From positions 1,569,501 through 1,633,500 of the forward strand of contig JAWRVZ010000111.1 in the NCBI GenBank assembly GCA_037043235.1: 64,000 nucleotides of DNA, given 5' to 3'. This DNA is from Rhodeus uyekii. Its lineage: Eukaryota > Chordata > Actinopteri > Cypriniformes > Acheilognathidae. The notes under the pieces were generated by a model. That model did not search any database. It was not told where the DNA came from and saw only the letters and a list, made by a program, of their open reading frames with translations. Made by a program: the position numbers and the translations under genes. Shown piece after piece: positions 1 through 12,600 of this stretch (positions are counted from its first letter, which is position 1; each line of letters begins with the position of its first letter).

Positions 1-639
1 ATGAAGTGGGCCGTGGTTCAAGAAACATAAAAAAAATATATATTATATAGATTATATAAAGTGTAGCCTACTGTAGGATTAGGCTATTCAATTCTGTCAC
101 CCAGTGGGTGGCGTCATTTCCTACAGTATCAACATGATTGACGATTTATAATTTAAAAAATGTTTTTTTTAGAAAGGTTAAATGTGTCTTATTCACTAAC
201 TAAAATAAATCTAATTAATAATAGTTCGCGTTGGTGAAAATAAATTTCCTGTTGGTGAAAATTTAAGTTTCCTCGTTCATCAAAAATCTTGGTATTATTA
301 TTTTCTTTTTTTCCACGAAGAGAAAAAACTAGGCTTTAGAATACATTTTGAAAAGTTAAACATGCATTAGCAATTGACGCCTTTATTTTTTTTAAATGTT
401 TTTTTTTTACTGTGCACATTTATTTAAAATGATTAAATTCTAGTTATGATTGTAAATATACGTTGACCACATTTCTTAGTACTCATGTCAATACAGCCCA
501 ATATTATACTACTATATATTATATACTATAACTACTACATTTATTTATTACTAAATTAGCCAACAATTAGGGAATTGCCATAACTGACAATATAACATAG
601 TTATTTCACACATAGGTCGTGCCTAGTTTATTTTAGTTC

Positions 640-888
640 TTTTTATTGTGAATAAATGAACACGTTTAGTCTTAAGTGGGTGCGCCAGGTGGGACCTCGT
701 GCACGGCTCTGTCTGTTTACATCTCTACGTGCTGTGCGTGTTGACGTCACGCGCGACCCCACCCCACCTCGCGCAGCAGCAGCCGAGTTTCAGTGGCAGC
801 TTTGAGCTCAAATTTGCAAGATTGAAGTGGGAAAGCGGGACCGCAAGCATCAGAATAACTCAAAACACAAAGAATCCGCAAAGACAGG
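640..888 (+). promoter_or_regulatory. tpd52: Candidate promoter and 5' UTR of canonical tpd52 transcript
   Basis: The AT-rich start of the window gives way here to a GC- and CpG-richer block directly upstream of the first tpd52 ATG. It contains a full palindromic CRE (TGACGTCA, 742-749) followed by CpG-rich sequence and CAG-rich leader. No clear TATA box is seen at a fixed spacing, so a dispersed CpG-type start is likely. The transcription start itself cannot be placed from sequence alone. Bases 1-640 are AT-rich with no gene or recognised element. Confidence 0.55.
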
Positions 889-907
889 ATGGAGGAAGCC
901 GATCAAG
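889..907 (+). CDS. tpd52: tpd52 exon 1a (canonical start)
   Basis: ATG at 889 begins MEEADQ and the exon ends at 907 before GTAGCA, leaving one base (phase 1) that joins exon 2. Upstream context is CAGG before ATG, with G at +4. The matching human exon also encodes only a six- to seven-residue acidic start. An upstream open frame exists, but the ATG chosen gives the family's usual N-terminus. Confidence 0.75.
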
Positions 908-3900
908 GTAGCAGAAATCTTTTGAGAAATTGACATGACATGTCGGCACAGATAATAAATGTAGCAAAACTCAACTTTCAGAAGTTAGCTAGCTTGTTTG
1001 TTTGTTAGCACCGCCAACAGCTGGTAATGCAATTGTGGATTAATTTGGATGAATATTGGGAATGTGATGTGACAGTCATTTGGGATAGATATTTACCCTT
1101 ATTTTACTCGGGTTAGATCAGTTTTATACATTATAAATAGTTCGTTATCTAATAATGCATGGTGTTTATAAATACAGTTAAAACTTATGGAACTACCAGA
1201 GCCCAACCGTGTCCACTGTCCAACTGAAAAACTTGATTTAAAAGTAAAGCATTTAAATAAAAAACATGAAATGGGGATGTATTTGCTCAATTTACTTGGG
1301 CTTACCATGTTTGCAGCATATTTGAACCATATGTTAGATTTAAACACCTGCTGTAAATATGCTGCAACTGATGAACCATCTCTTTATTATTTCTAATCTT
1401 CTGTCGTGCCAATTCCAGTTTGTATTTGAATGTCTTGCAGCTAAACCGTCTGTCTATTTTAAGTTATATCAATGTGACTTGGAAGATACAGAATACATTT
1501 CGTGTTATCACACAATTGATAGCTTTCTTTCTCTTCTTTATCATCTCATCTTTCTTATTCCCTTTTTGTGATGTCGTTCATATGCAGAGTTTGGAGCTTG
1601 AAATGAGAAGTTTTGTCATGGTGGTTAAAGTCAGATCACCAGCAGGATCATACTGCATTATAATGTAAAGTTTTTGGGTCTGTTCATTGCCAACTTGTTT
1701 TCCTGTTCGGCCACTGCATCATTACGTAAATAGTTTTCTAAAACGGCATAGTTTTTTCTGGTGTGTGTGCAATTTTTTTCATCTCAAAGAGTTCTCTCAG
1801 TGTGTTCAGATGCCTGGTGTTGAGGTTATCATTTGGCAGGAAATATCGACCTACATTATTTTGATTTAGTCTAGTCATTAGCATTTAGTGTAGTACTAGA
1901 CTATGTTTTGATGTAATATTTTAAAGAACTAATGTAGTCTATATATGCCATTATATTATTCCTATTAAAACTAGAGTCTATTAATTTTGGGAATTTAATC
2001 TGATTTAAGACTGCTCTTGCATATCTGTCTAATAAAGCATCTCTAAAGCAGATGCACGTTTACATCTCGGAAAAATGTCATTGACGTCATAGAATGTCAC
2101 ATAGTGCTTGTTTTCCTAGTCCTTTCTGACCTCCTGACCATCCTGTCTTCATCCCGGTCACCTCGTCTCCGCCCAGCTCATTGGATCTCAGCAGCCTGTT
2201 CTCTCTCATCCCTCCTGGGCTGCAGTTATTTGGTGTGCAGCCTCCCCAGGAGCCAGAGGCTTCCTGTCTGAATCTTCTGTTCCCCTCCGCTCAGCTCTCT
2301 CACGCAGGGAAGCCATCTGCTCATTCCTTTTTTTCTGTGTACCCATGTCTCTCTGCAGCTGGTACCCATGGGCCGTTGTGCAAAGTGCAGGGCAAAGCCT
2401 GGGATACGTTTTGGTTGTTTGTTTACTCTAGGTATACTGTCTTTAGAGATTACTCTAGAACTAGTTATCCCATCATATGAATCCTATCAAGTGTGAAGAA
2501 CTCAGAGATTTTGTCTATTTAGCTCTGTTGCGTCAGTGAGTGAGTCATCAAAGACCTTTCACCCAAGAGAAAAGCGATTGGGCAAACTTGTGGATTAGGA
2601 TATCTGATCTAATGTTGTGAAAATCCGTATAAGTTTTTAATTCATAGTTTGCATCTGCTGTCACCAGTTGCTCATGTTGGTAGATCTGCACACTCTTCTC
2701 CTTTTGCTGTCATGGCAACATGAGAAAATAAAAAGACGAAAGATTAAAAGCTACAAGGAGGAATGAGGAAGCTGCTGTCAAATCTCCTATAGCCAGCGTT
2801 GTTGCATTTGTTCTGTTGTGAATGTAGTCATTGCACATTTTGCTGGAATCCGTTCGGTAGACTATTCAGCAACTCAAGGTTGAAGGTTTACATGACTGCC
2901 AAAAGCTAGCAGGGAATTCTTTTGATCTCATTGGTGGAAAAAATTCCAGTTCTGGTGTTTGTTGTGTTTGCTGCAGTGTTTGACTCAGTCCAGTCTGCGT
3001 GTTATAACAGTTACTTCACTGTCTTTTTGATGTCAGTTCACTGAAAACATCAGAACTCAAAGGAGAATGTTAGATTTGTGATGTCTTGTGAAGTAGCACA
3101 GGAAGCTTTTTTTTTCAATTTAATTTTAAAGAAGATATTTCAGATATTGCCCCAAATACTCTCATTTTTCTCTAAGGCTGCATTTTTTTTTCTTCTACAT
3201 ATTTGTCATTCTTTTCTCTGTCTTGCTCTGTGCATGTACACATGCGTTACATTTACTTTTCAAAGAAAGTTTTTTTTGTGTGTGTGTGTATATGTATGTG
3301 TATGTATATATATATATATATATATGAGAGAGAGCGATCATAAGTAATGGTAGATGCTTTTATATGGCTACAAAACATCGATTTGATTTTCAAATAAATG
3401 CTGCTTCTTGGACCTTCTATTCATCGAAGAATCCTGAAGCAGCACAGCTGTTTTCAACATTGATCGTGAGTAGCAAATCAGCATATTACATAAGGAGTTC
3501 TGAAGGATCATGTGACACTGAAGACTAGAGTAATGATGCTTAATATTCAGCTTTGGATCACATACATAATACTGTGATTTAAAGGAATAGTTAATGTTCA
3601 AAAAGTTCACCTGAAAAAAATCTGTCATCATTGAAGTCTGGAATATATTGTAATCCCTCGCCACTTCGCGGTTCAAGTTTCAAGTTTCGCGGATTTAAAA
3701 AAAATATTTATTGAAAAATTAAAAACTATCGGCAGCCGTATTGTGGAAAGCAGCGTTGCTTCATCGAGATGCACGAGAGAAACGGTTTCCCAGGATGCCA
3801 GACAAAGAGAGAAACTCTCTCAGAGGCTTTGCACACACCCACGGGCACTCAGACAAGGCACGTGATTGGTTCCCGGGGTCAGATTGACAAATGAGAGCAC

Positions 3901-6900
3901 AAGTGGAAGTATCCTGTGAGCTGATTGGCTGATCCTACTTTGCGGATTTTTACCTATCGCTGGGGTCCACATTAACTGCAATAAACGAAGGATTGCTGTA
4001 CTACATTATATTAAAAAAAGCATCTATAAAGATCAATATTACAGAATGTTTGGGGTGCTCTTTTCTGAAATGGGGACTATTGCAGTTGATCTGTTTAGCT
4101 CTGAAAAAAGACCCTTAGAAGTGTCCATATGAGCTGTGCACTGTATGCCAAGCCTTTCATATGAAAGCTTTGTTGGAGAAACGGGCTACAGTATAAAAAA
4201 ATAGACCCACAAGTTTTTGAATTGTTCCTCACACAATGCTGTATTAAATATCTTTATTATATGTTAATGATACTTGGCCTAAATTGTTCCTTTTTGGGGC
4301 TTTTTTAATATTCACTATAGAGAACAACAGAAAGAGCATCCTTCTTTTGTGTTTCATGTAAGAAAGTAAGTCATGTGGATTTTGATCCACATAAGGGATG
4401 ACTAAATCATGGCATAATATAGATTTTTTTTGTGTGTGTGTTTGTGTGTGCATGCCCACTCCGCAAAAATCCACAGAACAGTGTGGTATGCGTTTCTGAG
4501 TGTTGGTAGACCTGAATATCGGTTCCTACTCTTAAAGACCGCCGAACCAATCCAATACATTTCCATTAATAACAAAAAACTCACTAATCATTCATGTCTT
4601 TAGTGCACTAAAACACATTTATTTCAGTTATTTCACAGATGTCTCGGGTCCGTTTGGTCACATTTCACTTATTTGATTCTCACATTTCCAAAAGATGGTT
4701 CAGATCATTGAAACAGCAAGATTTTTTTTTTCATGACAACTGAATAACAGCTTTGTCCTTATTTCAAATGTGTCATTTGTCTTATTTATTATATTTTTCA
4801 TATGACTGAGAGTTTTGGCCTAATAAAGGTGTGGACTAACATTGCACCGAGGAGAGAAACTTAAGGCCTCGCTGTGACCCTCCAACCCTCTGAACGGATC
4901 CTCTTTCAGTCATGTGAACACAGTCAACCTCAAGATTGAGTATTTTCAATAACGTTAAAATGATGTCCATCATGTCAGTAACATGTTTAACTAAAATTCC
5001 CTTCATTTTCCCATTAGTCATGCATTTGACATTTCTTATATCTCGAAGAAATAAAGTTGCCCTTTTCTACCGCCCTATACGCTGCTAAACCTTCTCCATT
5101 TCCCACCTATTATTCCCCTGCCTATGTCTGTCTAGGCTACTAAAGTCGCACTCTGTCCCATGATTCTTATTTGTCCCAATCATGGGATGCAATGCGCTTG
5201 GAATAACCCAGTAATTGATTAGAAGCTGCGGTTTATTAGGTGCTTCAAATGTCCTCTTTGTTTCTTTACTGCGGTGTTTATGTTTTTGAGCTCTCTAAGT
5301 TTAAATACAAGTCATACGAGATCCAGTTCTGAAGGGTTCCTGATGTTGAAGAGGAGCAAGCCCACTGAAAGGCTTGTTCAACTTTATATGAGGTCATGTG
5401 ATTCCATGTCTATCCTATTACTGGCAGTGTGAAGTTCACAGACACTCCATGTGGGGTCATGGGAATGTTACTGGGCCAGAGGCAGAAGTTACCATGCATC
5501 TACTAGTTAAATTTGTATTGTTTAACAAAGAGTTTAGTCAAAACCAATGTGTGATTATTGCTTATTTCCTCTTTTAAACAATACTACTTGTATGTCTTTT
5601 AAAAAAAATGGGAAGTCAAGCACCTTTCATTGAATCACTCCGTTCCGTTTTTGCTGTTTTATGTTGTCATAGACGGGCCTTGCTAACATGGAGGTTTACT
5701 GTGGGGGCTTGTCACATGATCTGAAGCTCTCCCACAATGCACCAGGCCCCTGTAAAGCACAAAAAGGCTTTGTCTGAACTTGCCAACGTGTGCTGAAGTG
5801 TTAATGAAAATGTATTGAATTTGTTTTTGTTTGAAAATGGTTTGTCATGCAAAGGAACATAAATTACATTTTTGCCAATGGTTGCAGATTGCATTCATGT
5901 CTCTATTTGAACATCTGCAGGCTTTTGTTGGGCAATTTAGTCTGGATGGAAGCCAACAAGGACTTTGGTGAAAGGCAAATATCCGGGTACTAACCTGCAC
6001 ACAGTAGTGTGGAGGCGTCAAGGTTCTGTCGTCCTAGACGTGTGAGGTGAATGTAGTTATGGTGTCAATTGACACGCACACACACATACATGCGCACGTG
6101 TGTTTGTCACTGCTTTGCTCTTGTACTCTCATATGAATACAGCTGAGTCTCTGTGACTGTCACTATAACCTGATTCTTTGTGTCTCTGTCTGTTCTTGCT
6201 GATCTCTCCTGGAGACAGCTATTGAGCTCTGCCGGTGATTCCAGCTCCTCGGGGACAAATCTGTATAGAGGGTGTGTCATTTTATAGCATGTGTGTATTT
6301 TATAACTAGAGGAAATGAAAACAACTGGATTGGGAATGTGCAGTGCTATTCAGCCATTTCACTCTGATTTACGTCACAACAAGGAAGAAAGTTGGGTCAC
6401 ATTACTAAAATGTGTGTGTGTTTTATTTCATCGTCTGATTAAATGCAGATTTTGCCAGATGGTTGCTATCAATATTTTTTTGGCTCTGGTAATTAATCTG
6501 ACCTTTATTCAATTAGCGGTAATTTATTTATATACACACACACAATGGAACCCAAAAAAGCATCGAGATTAACGAGGATCGAGATAACCAAAAGCCAATA
6601 TGGCGATTTGTTTGATGAAGCGATCGGCATGCTATAAAAATGTACATACACTGTATATGTTTGTTAACAACAAAAGGCATATGTGCACCAACTAACAGCA
6701 GAGATTTACCAGTATACAATAAAAACCACATTCGATTCTCAATACAAACCTTTAATTATATTCTCCAACATTGCAAACACAATTTCAAACACAGAGTCAA
6801 CCGAGCTCGAGATAAATGGGTTCCACTGTATTAGTTAATATTAATCATGATCTTCCACAGTTTGATAAGACCTATAAAATCTGCATTACAATATAATCCG

Positions 6901-9567
6901 CATGGATGGACTATGTTTGCAGTATAATGGTGCCGAAGACCCACGAGTGATCAGCACATCTGAATGTCTTGTGCTTTGCTGAATTCATTTCAGTCTGTAA
7001 TGGTTTGTGCAGCTGGTGTGTATCTGAAGCAGTGCGGAGGCCTTTTGTAATGGATTAGCACTGTAATCTGGGCCACCACAGATTACAGCTTCCTTTCGTG
7101 GGCTTGCCCCAGTGTCATGTGACCAGGGGACAAATGGATCTTCATTTCCCATGGGTGATGAGATGGATGGAGGGGGTTGAGCACAGCAACCGCTAAAGAC
7201 GATGGCGATTGCTGCTTTTTTTTCCAGACCTTGAGAATCTGGCACTTTTACAGGATTGTCAACAATCCCTATAAGGACTGTTGAGATTACAGCCGGGAGT
7301 GTCAGCTCGTGATAGAAATAGATCGCTCTGGAGAGGTAACTTATTAACGTGCTGCCGTCGCTGTCTTGGGCTGGACGTCATGTGAGCCGGCAGCTTCCCT
7401 GCTTGTGCTGCAGGATCCGCAACACACATTTATACTCACAATCGTAGCTAGCAGATAGGACAATCGACACAGTGATCCTAACACGCTCAGTCACATGTAA
7501 TCACTTAGTGTCCAGTGAGCTTCCTGTTCATGGGCAGCATGGAGGAACCTGTCGAGGAGTACAAGTCTCCATTCAACTTTGAGCAGGGAGTGAACACCAG
7601 CTACCTCTACCTGTCACCCAAAGAGAATTTCACTCCCCCTGGATCACCCATACCATCGCTCAGAGGTAACTGTTTGTTCAGGTGCTGAGTGGATGTGTTT
7701 AGGTGTGGGCTGGTGTTTGTCCGTATAACAGTGAGGCCGAGACAAAGAATGATATTAAAAGTGTTAGAGAGCCCTCATCCTGTCAATTGCTGATGTTTTG
7801 GAGAAGTTCAGCTATCAGAAGCAGATACTGTTTAGGTCGGCCGTTAGTTTACAGAAAAGGAGGATATGCAGAGCCGTAGGTGCTGGATAAATCCAGAAAC
7901 AGCACAAATGTAACGAACTTGGCTGGCTGAATGTGGACAAATCATAAAAGTGAATTTATCATGAAAATAGCATGCATAATCTTCTATAATCTTGGATATA
8001 AAAACAAATGGCTTTACACTGTTATACTGTCCCTGTATGTTATTATGACATCAAACCCTTTTTTTTATTACAATTTAAAATGGACTTCCTCATGATATGG
8101 ACCTTAAAACTAACATTGAGTGAATTAACAAGACAACAGGACTTCTTTGAACTGACATAAAATCAAATGACAAACACTTAACTGTTTGGTACAGTAAAAC
8201 TGTATCTATAAATTATTCTGTGGCAAGCAGTGTTGCTATAATGCAGTTAAGATGTTAATCACTAAATGGAAGAGCAGTGAGCTTGGTTAACAAATTACAA
8301 GTGTGTTTACTCAGGGCCCTCAATCTCATTATACAGAGAGGTCATTGATCAAGACTGAACCATCATGGCTGGATATATCTGTTTTATATGGTGATTCGTG
8401 AGATGGCAGCCATTTGTAATCTTGTTATTGTGTATCTGGAAATCCACATGTGGAGAAATCAATTCAACTAGAGGGCAGATGTTGTTGGGGGGTGTGTGTG
8501 TATATATACAGTATACTGTGGAGTTCACTTATCTCGAGCTCGGTTAACTCGCCAATACTATTATGTCGACGTTTTTGAAGTGGAACCGCCAAAATCCCTA
8601 TTTGTCTCAGTATTTTCGATTCCTTAATGTTGCCGAACACTAATATCTTGAGCAAATATCTCGGACAAAGTCATCACTTCACACGGTTCTCTCGTGAGGC
8701 ATGAGCGTACCTAGTTCACTGCGCATGTGCTCCTGGTCGCTCTGTCAGTGACACTTTACTCACAGCAGGACTCTCTGAAGTGAAAGCACGTTCACGTTCT
8801 CACGAGAGCTGCCGTGGGTCCATCCACATCCCAAAGCCTCATCCGCTTCTGTGTGCACATAAAGCACACACTTCTCTGATTTGATTGGTTTTCTCAAATA
8901 TTTTGACATTGGTCAGTAACAACCAATGAGTATGAGGCTTAGATTGAATGAACGAACACACACACATCCTGCTTTTGTTCTAAAGTGAGCTCTGCTCAGC
9001 GCCGCTGCGCCAAATTTGTTGAGAATGCATACTTTCTGCCTGTCTAATGTGCTATCTAGTACAGCGAAATGACTGCGTTATGAGCGAATGTGTTTATGTG
9101 TGTTATGACTGTTTACGCTGTGAGCGAAATTGTGTTTGCAATGTTGGAGAATATAATTAAAGGTTTGTATCAAAAATCGAAAGTGTTTTTATTTTATACT
9201 GTTAAATCTCTGTTATTAGTTGGTGCACATATGCCTTTTGTTGTTAGCAAACATATACAGTGTATGTATTTTTATAGCATTCCGATCGCTTCATCTAATA
9301 CATAGATATATTGTGTGTAGGTTATCTCGCTAAACGGTTATCTCAATGCTTTTTTGCAACCCGGAGGCCGTCGACATAACCGAACTCCACTGTGTATCTA
9401 TATCTGAAATGCTTTTTACAGCTTGTTTTAAAGGTTGAAATTAATTGAATTACTTTTTAATGTCTTTAAAAATCTTTTTAAATTTCTTTTTTTAAACAAT
9501 CTCAAAATGACTTTAAAAAAATTAAGATCCCGAAACTTAAATTAAATATGATCTTGCATGATGTGAT

Positions 9568-9603
<36 letters not shown>

Positions 9604-12600
9604 GTAGGTAGTACATTGCCTCTCTGTGTAATTATGCAAGTGATGTCATGTGAGTCCTCCTGTAAGGCACTCAACTGTTTCAAATCGACCGTTGAACTTG
9701 GATGGCATTGTCAATATTCCTTTCCCATGATGAATGGCGTCATGTTCAACGTCAGTGTGCTAGTGTCTAACTCAGAGCATACTATAACAGTCAGGAGACA
9801 TGGTTTCAAAATGAGTGTGTTTTGAGATATAATGGTAGACATTATAATAAACACTTCTGAGACATTGTGAAAGTGAACAAAGAAGGTGGGAAAATACTTT
9901 AATTCAAACTGCTAATTACTGCTACTAATTTTGGAACATTCACCCTCCCACTTTGCAAAAAAACTTCTATGAACTCTATTGAATTAATCCTGTTCATATT
10001 AGTTAGAAAGTCAACAGTTTTTAGTTGAGAATACAATCAATCTAATACACTTAAAGTATGCATTCCTGAGTTTCAAAAGTCTTGTCAAGAGACTATAATC
10101 ATGCCAAACGTGTGTGTGTGTGTTTAAATTTGTTGTCAGTCTTCATTTCAGTTCCAAATTACCTTTGTGGTAAGTTAAAGTACGGGCCAGCCTACCCGTT
10201 TTTCCAGAAATACCAAACAAGGTGCTTACAAATGAGTTGCACACCTTCCTTATGTGATGCAACTTTAAATGCATTGTTTTTCCCCCTCAAAACACATTTC
10301 AACCTCTCAGATGCAAGCTGAGACCTGAATCTCAAATTTCACCTTTATTGAAGGCAGGCATAAAACTAAGTCATCATGGACGTGAGCTTTTATTATTATT
10401 TAACTTTTTTGCCAAATAATAGACGAGGCTAATTCTGTCAAAGTTCTGGGATAAGTATTTAACGAAGTGAATGGTCTGATCCGGTTATTCTGTTCAATTC
10501 AATAATCATGGGAAGCAGAAAAACACTGATTTGACTAAATGAGAACAAGAACTTCAGCTGATAACTTTAGTGTGCAGTGCAGATCTATTCATTCAAGGCT
10601 GTCATATTCTCATCCGTTTGATTGACGGTGTTGAATTTTTGGCCTTTCTTCCTAGTTATCAACCCACTGAATGCTGTCATCCAGGAGTTTTATTATTTAT
10701 TTTGTATTTCCATGGCATGGCCTGTAAGGCATCAAAGTACATCTTCCAGACATGTGTGAGCCCTTGGGTGGGTGTCCATTATTTGACAAGCACCTTATAA
10801 AGTTTTAAAGTTCTTTGGCACATGACTTCTCTCTGCCCTCCTCATCTTCCTTTTTATGCTTTTCTTTCGCCTCCCGGTCTGACGTCTGACTCTACACAAT
10901 GTCTAAATCAGAACCAGAATGTTTCTTACCACTCGCCACTGAGCTAACAGGACAGTTCAACTTGAAGTGAGCTAAAACTTTATATCACAAAGGATCAGTT
11001 AAATTGGTTTTTCTGGAACTTCTAGTTATTTTACCATAAGAAAGACCATTTCTGCATCACAATAGAAAGGCGATTGCCACTCCCAATGTAAGTTTGATGA
11101 CTTAAAAATATAAATGGAAAAAATGAATAAATGCAATGACTTTTCTTTATTTCACAATGTGATTGCATTGTAATTGCAACACTTTCTTCTTGGAATTGTA
11201 AATTCACATATCAGTGTTATTATAACTTTGAGTGATTTCCCATCAGTCTAATGCAAAGTCTTGTTTTCTGATTTTTTTCTCCTGCTTTCTAAAAGCAACG
11301 TCTTCTCATTGTTTCTCATTTTACATTTTATGCATTTGGCAGATGCTTTTATCCAAAGCGACTTACATTACATTCAAGGTACACATTGACTTTCTAATCA
11401 GTTCTTGCTTTCCCTTTCTCAACAATCTTCATAGTGTATGTGCTCGTATCCCACTCTTCTGGCTGCTAAACATATCATCCCCTCTGACAGTGATGCAGAC
11501 GTGTTTAAATCCTGTTTATTCCCTGCTGATTTTCTCACGCGCCCTGTTCATCCAAACTTTAAATCTTTTCGTGTGGTGTTATTTCTTGCGATGTGACTTT
11601 CTCATTATTGTAACTAACACATTGTGACTTTCTTGTAATTGTGACAATTAGAACTATATCTCTATATATGGGGTTCCTGTAGCTCAACCAGTAGAGCATT
11701 GGTGTTTACAACATCACGATTTGGATTCCCAGGGAAAGCAAGAACTGATTAGAAAGTCAATGTGTGCCTTGAATGCAATGTACGGTAAGTCCTTTGGATA
11801 AAAACATCTGCCAAATGCATAACTGTAAATATCTCAGTGTGAATAAAAAATAAAAAAAATTCTCGTAATTGCGACTTTTCTGTGTTACACCAACTTTTTT
11901 TTATGATGTATGTAGTGTATACTCTGTAAAATGTCTCCCCATTCCATTGCCCTTTGTGGGGTTAAGACCTGCAGCCTTTTCTTAGGCCAGTAATTTTATC
12001 AGTACCGTATATTTCATAGTGCTTGTCGTCTTCTTTTTTTGTAGGGACCCAGAGGCCAGAATTAATTCCAGAAGTAGGCGAAGATGCAGCGGATGCAGAA
12101 CCCTGTTCACCCTGCACAGCCCTAACTGAAAAAGAGCAATCAGAACTCTGCAGTGAACTAGCTAAGGTCGACATCCTTTAGTCCATTTTCAGATTCCAAC
12201 ATGTCTCAACAACGTCTCTGCAGCCATTCAATAGCTGAGATTCTTGTGGTTGACTTTTAAGGCTTAACTCATTTTGCAATGCCAACTTTCTTTACTATTT
12301 TGACATATCCTGTATGTTCTTTTAGCTAGACTAGTATCTTATGGATAAACTATATCAGTGATTAGAATTGTTTTATTTAACCATTTTTTCCATGTTAGAT
12401 GAATTCTTCTATTCTGTTTCCCTACAGGTGGAAGACGAGATCCAGACTCTTTCTCAAGTGCTGGCGGCCAAGGAGAAGCAGGTGGCGGAGATCAAGCGGA
12501 AGTTGGGCATCACTCCACTCAACGAGTTTAAACAGAACCTGAGCAAGGGCTGGCAGGAAGTCACCACCTCCACTGCGTACGTGCCCTCACTCGCATCAGG

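Noticed and set aside
11232..11627. 131-residue + strand open frame
   Set aside because: It runs through a SINE fragment and a duplicated non-coding block; the duplicate at 16401-16639 does not preserve the frame as protein.
11671..11720. Possible tRNA gene from A- and B-box-like words
   Set aside because: It does not fold into a cloverleaf and continues into SINE body sequence; it is the head of a SINE.
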